DNA of 10,092 bases from Thermoplasmata archaeon (GCA_021835185.1 JAKBQO010000048.1:1-10092); one strand, 5' to 3'. Numbered from the stretch's first letter, positions 1-6,901 are shown. The notes: a model not told the origin generated them from the sequence alone. Program-made: numbers and translations.

Positions 1-1097
1 GCAAGTATAAGGGCATTCTGTGGGGCGAAAGATGCTAGTTTGCTATATTCTGCTCCCAGCTCACTCCCTATGAGAGATGTCATATTGGCTGAGACTATAA
101 AATCTCCTAACATTAGCCCGTTTCCACTCCAGATAGAATTGGAATTATTGCTGGAAGAACCCATTGCAAATAGATTGTACAGGTTCCCCTGAGGAGTTAT
201 CAAACTCAGGGCTGCCTGATCAGATGAATTATTTCCTGTAGCGTATGATGGCATTACAGTATTATTTTCAGCTATCCTTGCTGAATTACCGGATATAGAA
301 AGAGGAAATAATGTATTTAACCCGACAGCAGGAATTTCATGGTTTCCAGTTTCACCTGTCTGAAGTGCTGGCTGGCTGCTGGAACTGATTCCTGCAGAAG
401 CAGCCATTGCTATAAAAATGATGGCAATAAATATTGATATGGCCGCTGCTACAGCCTTCCTGGATATTTTTTTCTTTCCGCGGAGGACCCTGTGTATTAC
501 AGCCCCTGAGATTATGGATGTGGCTACAAATATTATATAATTTTCCAGTGCATGTATTGACAATTCTGTAATAGCTCCGCTCAATCCTGCTGTGCCTGTG
601 GTGCCCGAGGTGATGGAGGATGAAAGATATGGAATTAAAACCCGTAATACCGGCTCTGTTGCGATAGTAGCTATATTGGTGCTGTATGGGACGAAAGCTG
701 TTGCAGCCAGTAATACATCCAAAAGCCGTGAAACAGTACCCGAAATTATTGAAACGCTGGTTATGTTTCCTAAAGAGATTCCAAGCATTGCAATGGCGGA
801 AAGTGCCATGGTAATTGTGGTCAATGTCCAGACAAGGCTCGCAGATCCCCATGCACGCAAGCCCTTCCGTGTGGAAATTCCAACAAGCAACCCTATTATA
901 ATCCATACTTCCAGTATAATTGTGTTATGTAATGGCGATCCTACAATGAGATAAATAATCCCAAGTATGAATGGAAAACGGTAGCCAAAATATGGGCCAA
1001 GCCAGTTTACCAGTGGATTATAACTTACAGATAAAATAATATACGCCGCGAAAGTAGTAGCTATATACCCTACTATAATGGCAGTTAATTTTCCCAT
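1..1097 (-). CDS. Polytopic membrane protein of unknown function, C-terminus cut by window edge
   Basis: An open frame runs from ATG at 1097 to the left edge without a stop (365 codons plus 2 nt), so the C-terminus is missing. The N-terminus MGKLTAIIVGYIATTF starts a strongly hydrophobic protein. Likely membrane segments lie near residues 5-25, 41-56, 60-75, 88-110, 188-202 and 217-236, with a weaker one near 125-137. A basic stretch at 203-214 (RVLRGKKKISRK) suggests a cytoplasmic loop before the last helix. From about residue 237 the protein becomes Ser/Asn-rich and polar with several N-x-S/T sequons (NNT, NNS, NSS, NMT), as expected for a glycosylated extracytoplasmic domain. The start is supported by a TATA-like stretch about 24 nt upstream. 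It follows the aminotransferase gene by 34 bp on the same strand. I do not recognise the family. An antisense and an other-frame ORF within this span are shadows. Confidence 0.82.
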   Translation of the reverse strand, partial: MGKLTAIIVGYIATTFAAYIILSVSYNPLVNWLGPYFGYRFPFILGIIYLIVGSPLHNTIILEVWIIIGLLVGISTRKGLRAWGSASLVWTLTTITMALSAIAMLGISLGNITSVSIISGTVSRLLDVLLAATAFVPYSTNIATIATEPVLRVLIPYLSSSITSGTTGTAGLSGAITELSIHALENYIIFVATSIISGAVIHRVLRGKKKISRKAVAAAISIFIAIIFIAMAASAGISSSSQPALQTGETGNHEIPAVGLNTLFPLSISGNSARIAENNTVMPSYATGNNSSDQAALSLITPQGNLYNLFAMGSSSNNSNSIWSGNGLMLGDFIVSANMTSLIGSELGAEYSKLASFAPQNALIL

Positions 1098-1116
1098 TCA
1101 CGGTAATGTAAATTTT

Positions 1117-1127
1117 TATATATATAT
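1117..1127 (-). promoter_or_regulatory. Putative TATA box for the membrane protein gene
   Basis: On the minus strand the 34-bp gap holds a run of alternating T and A followed by AAAA, centred about 24 nt before the ATG at 1097. That is the archaeal TATA spacing for a leaderless transcript. The gene could also be read through from the aminotransferase gene. Confidence 0.5.
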
Positions 1128-1131
1128 CTTT

Positions 1132-2271
1132 TTATAAATTATTGAAATATTTCTCTATTCTTCCAATACCTTCCCTGATAACATCCTGTGATGTGGCATA
1201 GGAAATCCTGAAATGCCCGGGAGCTCCAAATGGACTCCCTGGTGTAACAATAACGTTGTATTTTTCAAGAAGTTCCATAGATAACTTATCATCTGCCTTT
1301 TCAGTCGAATATCCCGGAAATGCATAAAAAGCCCCTTCAGGTTCATATAACGTTATCCCATCTATCTCTTTCAACAGGGAAACCGTTAAATCCCGCCTTT
1401 TTGCGAATTCCTGCCTCATCTTTGCAACACTTTCTTCATCCTCGAGTGCTTTCATTGCACCATATTGTGATATGGAAGGTGCACAGGTCAATGTCTGCTG
1501 CTGGACCTTATTAGCAGCTTTTATTATATCCAATGGTGCCACCATATATCCTATCCTCCAGCCGGTCATAGCGTAACTTTTTGAAAATCCGCTTAATGTT
1601 ACTGTTTTATCCTTCATCTCCTCTATAGACCCTGGAGAAAACATCCTGCCTTTGTAGATTAAATCTTCATAAATCTCATCCGAAATCAGATAAAGATCAT
1701 TTTCCAGTATAAAGTCTGCAAGTGCCCTCAATGATTTCTCTGAATATACCTTTCCCGTTGGATTCACAGGATTGTTAAACATAAATGCCTTTGTTTTGGG
1801 CGATATGTATTTTTTCATTTCCTGAAAATCAAATTCATAATTTTCATCCGTAGGTACTGTTATCATTTTGCCCTGATTCAACTTTATTATATCAGGATAT
1901 GATACATAATAAGGTGCCGGAAGGAGAACTTCTTCACCAGGATCTATAATCGAATACAATGCCAGATTCAGTGAAAATTTAGTTGGTGTAACCAGAACAT
2001 TTGATGCAGTTGCATCTATATTATTCTTTTTCTTCATTTTTTCTGCTATTTTCTCCCTTAATTCCATAATGCCTGCCGATGGGGTATAATGGGTTTTTCC
2101 CTCTCTGGCTTCTTTAAAAGCATAATCTATTATTTCTTCAGGCGTTGTAAAGTCCGGTTCCCCTATACCGAAACTGTAGATTGTTTTTCCTGCTGCTTTC
2201 AGTTCTGCAGCCTTATTGGACATACTGACAGTGGCAGATTCGTTTATGCCGTTTACTCTGGAAGATACCAT
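1132..2271 (-). CDS. PLP-dependent class I aminotransferase, aspartate aminotransferase type
   Basis: This 379-residue protein has the length and motif order of fold-type I aspartate aminotransferases of the thermophile group. GIGEPDFTTP (35-44) is the N-terminal substrate loop. NNPVNPTG (166-173) contains Asn170, which contacts the PLP ring. SDEIYEDLIY (197-206) supplies Asp198 and Tyr201, and SGFSKSYAMTGWRIGY (227-242) carries the Schiff-base Lys231 and phosphate-binding Arg239. Arg355 in GHFRISYA should bind the substrate alpha-carboxylate. The enzyme would move amino groups between an amino acid and 2-oxoglutarate/oxaloacetate in the cytoplasm. The ring-stacking aromatic in the usual PYWVSYP motif is Tyr122 instead of Trp, so the exact amino-acid preference is uncertain. 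The start is supported by the family-typical N-terminus (SSRVNGINESAT) and a TATA box about 26 nt upstream. It is transcribed divergently from the phosphoesterase gene. Confidence 0.93.
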   Translation of the reverse strand: MVSSRVNGINESATVSMSNKAAELKAAGKTIYSFGIGEPDFTTPEEIIDYAFKEAREGKTHYTPSAGIMELREKIAEKMKKKNNIDATASNVLVTPTKFSLNLALYSIIDPGEEVLLPAPYYVSYPDIIKLNQGKMITVPTDENYEFDFQEMKKYISPKTKAFMFNNPVNPTGKVYSEKSLRALADFILENDLYLISDEIYEDLIYKGRMFSPGSIEEMKDKTVTLSGFSKSYAMTGWRIGYMVAPLDIIKAANKVQQQTLTCAPSISQYGAMKALEDEESVAKMRQEFAKRRDLTVSLLKEIDGITLYEPEGAFYAFPGYSTEKADDKLSMELLEKYNVIVTPGSPFGAPGHFRISYATSQDVIREGIGRIEKYFNNL

Positions 2272-2292
2272 AAAAAGTCATAACTATATAGC

Positions 2293-2302
2293 TTAAATAT
2301 TT
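2293..2302 (-). promoter_or_regulatory. Putative TATA box for the aminotransferase gene
   Basis: The minus strand reads AAATATTTAA, centred 26 nt upstream of the ATG at 2271. This spacing predicts transcription starting at or next to the start codon. No Shine-Dalgarno sequence precedes the ATG. Confidence 0.6.
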
Positions 2303-2437
2303 GTCCATTTGAAATATGTATAAATGATTGTATACGTAGGCTTAACCGGTCATGCAGTATAGTTATAGAGTAATTCGGTATAGAAGGCCGGATAATTGAT
2401 ATCACGGTTTTATTCATATTCTGGAGTAATGATTTCC

Positions 2438-2494
2438 CTATGGTTTTGTTCCGGTTCCGGGGTCTCTCAGAATGCTAAGCCCCGGGTTTCATAG
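2438..2494. other. GC-rich two-part stem-loop between divergent promoters
   Basis: The arms CCGGGG (2457-2462) and CCCCGG (2480-2485) form a perfect 6-bp GC stem with a 17-nt loop. Further out, CTATG (2438-2442) can pair with CATAG (2490-2494), leaving an asymmetric internal loop. A tandem TTCCGG repeat (2449-2460) leads into the stem. In this AT-rich background it stands out. It could be part of a small RNA, an operator, or chance. If the phosphoesterase mRNA is leaderless, the structure is not in that mRNA. Confidence 0.35.
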
Positions 2495-2548
2495 CTGCAA
2501 TTTTATAATACAAATAAAATCCGGTTTTCTTCGCCCTTCCGCAAAGAT

Positions 2549-2557
2549 TATTATTAT
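2549..2557 (+). promoter_or_regulatory. Putative TATA box for the phosphoesterase gene
   Basis: A TTATTATATT-type stretch is centred about 25 nt upstream of the TTG at 2578. It fits a leaderless transcript starting at that codon and supports the unusual start. Confidence 0.5.
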
Positions 2558-2577
2558 ATTTTCAATGATTATACAGA

Positions 2578-3306
2578 TTGAAAGATATTCAGATTGTAAA
2601 AGATGTTTTCATATCAGACCTGTATTGCGTTTACCTGCAGGATATATCTGCAGTTGTAATTTCAGATCTGCACCTGGGTTTTGAGGAGGAAATGAACCTG
2701 CACGGTATTTTTTTGCCGAAATTGCAGAGAAGCCATGTTGAAAAAATGGTTGACCAGATAATGGATAGGTATTCACCATCTAAAATTATTATTAACGGAG
2801 ACTTCAAACAGGAATTCTCCAGAAATCTTCCACAGGAATGGGACGATGTTAACCATTTCATTGACAGGTACAGGAAGGAGTCAGAGCTAATATTCGTAAG
2901 GGGAAACCATGACAACTACCTCATGACCATATTAAAGTCAAATGGCCTAGAAATATATGATTATTATGAAACTGATAATTATTACATATATCATGGAGAC
3001 CGGGATATGTCCTACAGAAAATTAACTATACTGGGGCATGAACACCCTTCGGTAGTGCTCAGGGATGAAATTGGAAGTGTGTTTAAACTCCCTGCCTTTG
3101 TCTACAATAATGAACAGAAAATGTTAATCACCCCTGCAATGAGTTTTTTCTCTTCAGGAACAGATGTATCTGAATCATTACTGAATAATGAACATTTTAC
3201 CCCCGTTTTAAAAAATGTTTCAAAGAAATTCAGAGCTTATGGTATAACAGAAGACTTTGGCCTTCTCGATTTCGGGTATGTTACAGACCTTGCACAGAAA
3301 TTATAA
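2578..3306 (+). CDS. SbcD/Mre11-related calcineurin-like metallophosphoesterase
   Basis: The 242-residue protein has the metal-binding motifs of calcineurin-like phosphoesterases (PF00149) in order. These are SDLHLG with Asp30 and His32, NGDFKQEF with Asp75, RGNHDN with Asn110-His111-Asp112, HGD at 139-141, and GHEHP with His154 and His156. Length and motif spacing fit the archaeal SbcD/Mre11-related family (TIGR00024), whose natural substrate is not established; a nuclease or phosphodiesterase role is possible. It is far shorter than true Mre11 and no Rad50 lies nearby. The start codon is TTG. An in-frame TGA lies four codons upstream, and the first in-frame ATG (residue 39) lies past the first metal-binding motif, so an ATG start would destroy the active site. 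A TATA box at about -25 supports this choice. Its stop is 2 bp from the convergent citrate synthase stop. Confidence 0.9.
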   Translation: MKDIQIVKDVFISDLYCVYLQDISAVVISDLHLGFEEEMNLHGIFLPKLQRSHVEKMVDQIMDRYSPSKIIINGDFKQEFSRNLPQEWDDVNHFIDRYRKESELIFVRGNHDNYLMTILKSNGLEIYDYYETDNYYIYHGDRDMSYRKLTILGHEHPSVVLRDEIGSVFKLPAFVYNNEQKMLITPAMSFFSSGTDVSESLLNNEHFTPVLKNVSKKFRAYGITEDFGLLDFGYVTDLAQKL

Positions 3307-3308
3307 AA

Positions 3309-4427
3309 TTATTCCGGGTATTTCCTTTCTCCGGAACCTCTATATATAGCCCTTGGCCTGATAAGCCTCTCCTGTGTTTCCACGTATTCTGTAATGTGTG
3401 CCAGAATCCCTGATATTCTTGAAAGTCCAAATAAAGTGGTAAACATGTCTACCGGAAAGCCTATTGCATTAAAAACCATCCCTGCATAGAAATCTGTATT
3501 TGTATATATACCCTTAGACCCAAAAGCTTTGACACCTGCTTCTTCAAGCCTTTTTGCAATAGCCAGTATTTTTTTCTGCTCTTCTGTTGTTGAAAGTATA
3601 TCGGCATATTTCTTGAAAGTTTTCAAACGGGGGTCATATGTCCTGTAAACCCTGTGCCCGAATCCAACAAGCCTTCTTTTCCCATTGAGTATATTGTTTT
3701 CAAACCATGCATTAACATTTTCCGGTTCCCCTATTTCCAGAAACTGCCTGTAAGCACCCTCAGCGGCCCCGCCATGAAGTGGGCCACGCAATGCTGCAAT
3801 GGCTGATGCCAGTGATGAATACATATCAGATAGTGTGGATGCTGTTACCAGTGCAGCTGTTGTGGATGCCGGTATTTCATGATCCATATAAAGAATAAGT
3901 GCAGAATCCATAGCACTTATTTTATTTTTATCTGCACTTCCAGAACAGGCTTTCAGGAATGTTTCTGCATAACTTTCACCGGGTTCAGGGTCTATTATAT
4001 TGTTTCCTGATTTGAGCCTGTATATATTTGCAACCATAGAAAGGACAGAGCCCAGAATTTCTGGTATTTTTTCCCCATCATTTTCTTTCGTATATTTATA
4101 ATTAGATTCTTTAGATGCTTTCGCTGACAACAGTGTCTGCAATATTCCAAGTGAATCAGAGGTTTCTGGCATGGCTCTTAGTATATCCTTTAAATAATCA
4201 TCCAGTGCCAGATGGCTGTTTATCTTATTTTGGAAATTTTTTAATTCGGAATCATCAGGAAACTTTCCGAAAAGCATTAGATAAGAAACTTTTTCAAAGG
4301 ATGATTTTTCTGCCAGTTCATTAATATCATATCCCCTGTATCGCATTATTCCTTTCTGTCCATCAATAAAAGTCAATTCTGTATATTTTATGTATACGTT
4401 TTCAAGTCCCGGGCTAATTTCTTCCAT
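3309..4427 (-). CDS. gltA: Citrate synthase
   Basis: Citrate synthase condenses acetyl-CoA with oxaloacetate to give citrate and CoA, the entry step of the citric acid cycle. The 372-residue protein has the catalytic triad in its usual contexts: His218 in GPLHGGAAEGA, His258 in GFGHRVYRTYDPR, and Asp312 in IYTNTDFYAG. MDHEIPAST (181-189) and the C-terminal RLIRPRAIY (354-362, substrate-binding arginines) are also intact. The N-terminal EISPGLENVYIKYTELTFIDG strongly resembles the Thermoplasma acidophilum enzyme, and the protein is full length for the short, type I dimeric archaeal/Gram-positive class. A 2-methylcitrate synthase side activity cannot be excluded from sequence. The start is supported by conserved N-terminal alignment and a TATA box about 23 nt upstream, in the 29-bp gap after the MBL-fold gene. 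The stop codon faces the phosphoesterase stop across 2 bp. Confidence 0.96.
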   Translation of the reverse strand: MEEISPGLENVYIKYTELTFIDGQKGIMRYRGYDINELAEKSSFEKVSYLMLFGKFPDDSELKNFQNKINSHLALDDYLKDILRAMPETSDSLGILQTLLSAKASKESNYKYTKENDGEKIPEILGSVLSMVANIYRLKSGNNIIDPEPGESYAETFLKACSGSADKNKISAMDSALILYMDHEIPASTTAALVTASTLSDMYSSLASAIAALRGPLHGGAAEGAYRQFLEIGEPENVNAWFENNILNGKRRLVGFGHRVYRTYDPRLKTFKKYADILSTTEEQKKILAIAKRLEEAGVKAFGSKGIYTNTDFYAGMVFNAIGFPVDMFTTLFGLSRISGILAHITEYVETQERLIRPRAIYRGSGERKYPE

Positions 4428-4440
4428 ATAATGTAATGCA

Positions 4441-4455
4441 TTAAATATATAAAAG
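4441..4455 (-). promoter_or_regulatory. Putative TATA box for citrate synthase
   Basis: On the minus strand this reads CTTTTATATATTTAA. The TTTATATAT core is centred about 23 nt upstream of the ATG at 4427 and lies directly after the MBL-fold gene stop codon. It predicts a separate, leaderless citrate synthase transcript in addition to any read-through. Confidence 0.65.
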
Positions 4456-4456
4456 G

Positions 4457-5071
4457 TTAGATGCCTGTCCTTAAATCCATTTTATCGCCATGACCGGGCA
4501 GGATTAATGCATCCATGGTACGTATGGCTTTAAGAGATTTCTCTGCATTTTCCGTGTTCGCTGCGAATCCTTTATTGTATCCCGGAACACCTTTAAGATT
4601 TACAGCGGCATCTCCACTGAAGACTACTTTCTGTTCCTTTAGATAGTATGATGTTGAATCCCTTGTATGCCCAGGCGTTTTTACCAGTTCAATGCCGGAG
4701 ATATTCATATCTGAAGATGATTTCAGGTCCTTCACTTTCCGGGCACGCATAATTGTGGATGCAAATTTAGGCAAGAAAGGTTTTGGTGGAACAGGTTCAG
4801 ACCCTGATATAATACTGAGCTCATTAGCAGGGACAAAGATTTCAGGATGGTATTTTTCATAAATTCTGGAAAGTCCCCCTACATGGTCAACGTGATAATG
4901 TGTTATGAGTATTGCATCTAGCTTAATTTTATGATCTTCCAGGTATCCTGTAATTTTCTTACCTGAACCCGGTGTGCCGGCGTCCACAATAATGTTCATT
5001 CCGTCAATCATTATGAGATACGAATTTGCCATAGCTCCATCTATCTTTTCAATTGAATCTGAAATTTTCAT
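4457..5071 (-). CDS. Metallo-beta-lactamase-fold hydrolase (glyoxalase II-like)
   Basis: This 204-residue cytoplasmic protein has the full metal-binding set of the metallo-beta-lactamase superfamily (PF00753). THYHVDH gives His58, His60, Asp62 and His63; TPGHTRDS gives His135; FSGDAAV gives Asp154; and LPGHGD gives His194. All seven ligands of a binuclear site are present, so it should be an active hydrolase. The family includes hydroxyacylglutathione hydrolases, other thioesterases, lactonases and persulfide dioxygenases. The sequence alone does not say which, and glutathione itself is not expected in this lineage. The position just upstream of citrate synthase might hint at an acyl-CoA or thioester substrate, but that is only inference. 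The start has a TATA box about 25 nt upstream, and the N-terminus (KISDSIEKIDG) is family-typical. The gene is divergent from the amino-acid permease. Confidence 0.88.
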   Translation of the reverse strand: MKISDSIEKIDGAMANSYLIMIDGMNIIVDAGTPGSGKKITGYLEDHKIKLDAILITHYHVDHVGGLSRIYEKYHPEIFVPANELSIISGSEPVPPKPFLPKFASTIMRARKVKDLKSSSDMNISGIELVKTPGHTRDSTSYYLKEQKVVFSGDAAVNLKGVPGYNKGFAANTENAEKSLKAIRTMDALILPGHGDKMDLRTGI

Positions 5072-5089
5072 ACTGGCTATAACTTGTAT

Positions 5090-5101
5090 GTATTTATAAA
5101 G
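5090..5101 (-). promoter_or_regulatory. Putative TATA box for the MBL-fold hydrolase
   Basis: The minus strand reads CTTTATAAATA, a near-ideal archaeal TATA box, centred about 25 nt upstream of the ATG at 5071. A leaderless transcript is predicted. Confidence 0.7.
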
Positions 5102-5173
5102 ATATCCTATGGCAGTTCATATTTTTCCGAGCTTGATTTAATTTCAATATAAATTAGTTTTTATATATGGCAG

Positions 5174-5201
5174 ATAAATCCCCATTAATCTTGGGATTTA
5201 T
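5174..5201. repeat. Perfect 9-bp inverted repeat in divergent promoter region
   Basis: ATAAATCCC (5174-5182) and GGGATTTAT (5193-5201) are exact reverse complements separated by 10 nt that contain the small palindrome ATTAAT (5184-5189). The repeat sits between the divergent MBL-fold and permease promoters, about 75-90 bp from each TATA box. A dimeric regulator's operator is a plausible reading. A hairpin in an untranslated RNA is the alternative. Confidence 0.5.
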
Positions 5202-5286
5202 ATCAGTACAAACCATAGTATATGGCAATTTCCAATTATATTACTATTATAATTATATAAATTTTCACAATTTATACCAAAAAACC

Positions 5287-5303
5287 TTTATACTATATAA
5301 ATA
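5287..5303 (+). promoter_or_regulatory. Putative TATA box for the amino-acid permease
   Basis: TTTATACTATATAAATA lies upstream of the ATG at 5324 after an A-rich, BRE-like stretch. The CTATATAAAT core is about 26 nt from the ATG, predicting a leaderless or very short leader. A GGTG (5315-5318), five bases before the ATG, could act as Shine-Dalgarno only if the more upstream TTTATACT is the box used. Confidence 0.6.
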
Positions 5304-5323
5304 TAATACATACAGGTGTCTAA

Positions 5324-6769
5324 ATGGTTATTACTCACACCAAATTAAAGAGAGACTCTGTCGGGCTTTTGCAGGGAATTTTCCAATCTCTGGGGCAGGT
5401 GGCGCCGGCCGCCGATATAGCTATATTGCTTGTAGCTTCATTTTCAATTTCCGGAGCCCAGACAGTTATGTCTGTAATTATAGGCTGGATTATATATGCA
5501 TTATGGATGATTACACCCTATGAATTTTCCAAAATTAAATCAAATTCGGGTAGTTATTATGCATATGCTGCAGGAGCAACTGAAAAGGGAAGGCTGGGGC
5601 CAATAACGGCATTAAGCTTCATGTATTATGATATTACAGGAGCCGCATTTGGAATACTAGGGCTTTCAAGCTTTATATTCCTTATGGCCCCTGAGGTTAC
5701 TTCCATACCATATCTCTGGATTCTGTTTGCAGGTATTTTTACCGCTTTCATTATAATTGTAACATATCTCGGTATCCGGCCCTCATTGAATTATACAGCA
5801 ATAACAGGGTTGCTGGAAATTATGTTTCTCCTGATAGGATCCATAATTATTATTATAAGGGTAGGCGGGCATAATTCTGTGGTGCCATTTGAGATTACAG
5901 GGCCCTATAGCGTTGGATTTTCATCTATAATGTTCGCTTCTGTTTTCTCAATTCTGGACTTTACAGGTTCAGGTGTAGTTACCACAATATCTGAGGAGAT
6001 AAGCAAGCCGAAGAAAAACATTGGAAAATCTATAATATTTGCTATGGTCCTCACTGCAGTTGCACTTATACCGGCAGCATACGCTTTAACAGTTGGCTGG
6101 GGAGTCAGCAGTATTGGGAGTTTTGCATCACATAGCGATGCTGGTTTAACTGTTTTCTCGAGATACCTTGGACCTATAGGGCTGGTGCTTTTGATAGTGT
6201 TTACAATTAACAGCTATTTTTCAAACGGAGTTTCAAAGGCAACTGCAGTTAGCAGATGGTGGTACTCGGCGGCCAGGGACCATGTGGTATTTCCAGAAAC
6301 TATAGGAAAAATTAATGAAAAACACCATTCTCCTGCCAATGCTGCAATAATATGGGCTGGACTTTCATTTGTGCTTGACGTAATCATGGGCCTCATTTTT
6401 GGCCCGCTCAGTGCCGCCTTTGTACTTGAAGCTGGCACAGGGATCTCTATAGTAATAGTCCATATGATTGCAAATACATCGCTTACTCTATATACCAGAA
6501 GAGTTAATAGGTTCAACCTGCTGAAACATGGGATATTGCCCTCGCTGGCTACAATCATCGGGCTTGTTGTCATATACTTTACCATGAGTGATATATTTAA
6601 AAAGTTCCTTGTCACTCCAAGCGCAGTAAATGACGCATATTTCGTGTCTTTCGTTGTTACTATCCTGTGGATACTGTTAGGTGGTATAGTGGTAACACTT
6701 TACTATAGAATTAAAAAGCCTGAAATTCTGAAAGATGCTGGAGAATTCAATATGAAGTCCAGAACATAA
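5324..6769 (+). CDS. Amino-acid permease of the APC superfamily
   Basis: This 481-residue integral membrane protein should take up an amino acid or amine across the cytoplasmic membrane by symport or exchange. It has about 12 hydrophobic segments, the usual APC number. Helix 1 carries the substrate-loop sequence QSLGQVAPAADIA (21-33). SNSGSYYAYAA (73-83) corresponds to the GG-x-Y-x-Y region at helix 3, and FTGSGVVTTISEEISKPKKNIGKSI (213-237) to the helix 6 unwound region with the following loop. SRWWYSAARDHVVFPETIGKIN (310-331) and HHSPANAAI (334-342) match the cytoplasmic loop of APC permeases (R-x-x-x-x-x-A-R-D then P-x-N-A). The C-terminus is short and charged. Substrate specificity cannot be read from the sequence. 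It is followed by T-rich terminator-like sequence, so it is probably monocistronic. An overlapping ORF from 5167 is a shadow. Confidence 0.92.
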   Translation: MVITHTKLKRDSVGLLQGIFQSLGQVAPAADIAILLVASFSISGAQTVMSVIIGWIIYALWMITPYEFSKIKSNSGSYYAYAAGATEKGRLGPITALSFMYYDITGAAFGILGLSSFIFLMAPEVTSIPYLWILFAGIFTAFIIIVTYLGIRPSLNYTAITGLLEIMFLLIGSIIIIIRVGGHNSVVPFEITGPYSVGFSSIMFASVFSILDFTGSGVVTTISEEISKPKKNIGKSIIFAMVLTAVALIPAAYALTVGWGVSSIGSFASHSDAGLTVFSRYLGPIGLVLLIVFTINSYFSNGVSKATAVSRWWYSAARDHVVFPETIGKINEKHHSPANAAIIWAGLSFVLDVIMGLIFGPLSAAFVLEAGTGISIVIVHMIANTSLTLYTRRVNRFNLLKHGILPSLATIIGLVVIYFTMSDIFKKFLVTPSAVNDAYFVSFVVTILWILLGGIVVTLYYRIKKPEILKDAGEFNMKSRT

Positions 6770-6770
6770 A

Positions 6771-6810
6771 TTTTTTATTATTATAACAAAATTTTTATAA
6801 TTATTATTTT
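6771..6810 (+). terminator. T-rich transcription terminator after the permease
   Basis: Two bases after the stop, three T-runs (6771-6776, 6792-6796, 6807-6810) occur within 40 nt. The AAATTTTT-AT-ATTATTA pattern is repeated imperfectly. Archaeal RNA polymerase terminates at such oligo-T runs without needing a hairpin. Confidence 0.6.
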
Positions 6811-6887
6811 CATAGATATAATTAAAGTTCAGATTTAAACTATCTTATCAGATTAATTGTTTGTACGTTATAACACAGCAATAAACA

Positions 6888-6901
6888 TTAAATTAATATT
6901 C
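6888..6901 (+). promoter_or_regulatory. Weak putative TATA box for the PF04008 gene
   Basis: The stretch ATTAAATTAATATT ends about 20 nt before the ATG at 6922 and its centre is about 27 nt upstream. It fits a leaderless start but is poorly distinguished from the AT-rich surroundings. Confidence 0.4.

Larger units (their letters stand above)
2272..2577. other. Divergent intergenic region (306 bp)
   Basis: This stretch separates the divergent aminotransferase and phosphoesterase genes. It holds a TATA box near each end (2293-2302 on the minus strand, about 2549-2557 on the plus strand). Between them is a locally GC-rich segment (about 2449-2486) with a stem-loop. A 9-bp AT-rich inverted repeat (2280-2288 and 2358-2366, ATAACTATA/TATAGTTAT) also occurs, but is short enough to be chance. 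I see no convincing small ORF or tRNA here. A 70-codon frame from 2472 overlaps the phosphoesterase and has no family resemblance. Confidence 0.7.

Noticed and set aside
352..906. 184-codon minus-strand ORF rich in Cys, His and Asn
   Set aside because: It is in another frame of the longer open membrane-protein gene (1-1097), starts far inside it, and has unnatural composition.
592..954. 120-codon plus-strand ORF
   Set aside because: It is antisense to the membrane-protein gene, with no recognisable family and no promoter-like sequence.
2280..2366. AT-rich 9-bp inverted repeat ATAACTATA/TATAGTTAT
   Set aside because: It is short, widely spaced (69 nt), made of common AT-rich sequence, and one arm sits just next to a start codon; chance is the simplest explanation.
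2472..2684. 70-codon plus-strand ORF in the intergenic region
   Set aside because: It runs into the phosphoesterase in another frame and its product looks like random translation.
2578..3306. Phosphoesterase as the Mre11 subunit of Mre11-Rad50
   Set aside because: It is too short (242 residues), lacks the capping and Rad50-binding regions, and no rad50, herA or nurA gene is adjacent.
5167..5523. 118-codon plus-strand ORF starting in the divergent promoter region
   Set aside because: It overlaps 200 bp of the permease in another frame, its first half is AT-driven Tyr/Asn/Ile, and it has no family resemblance.
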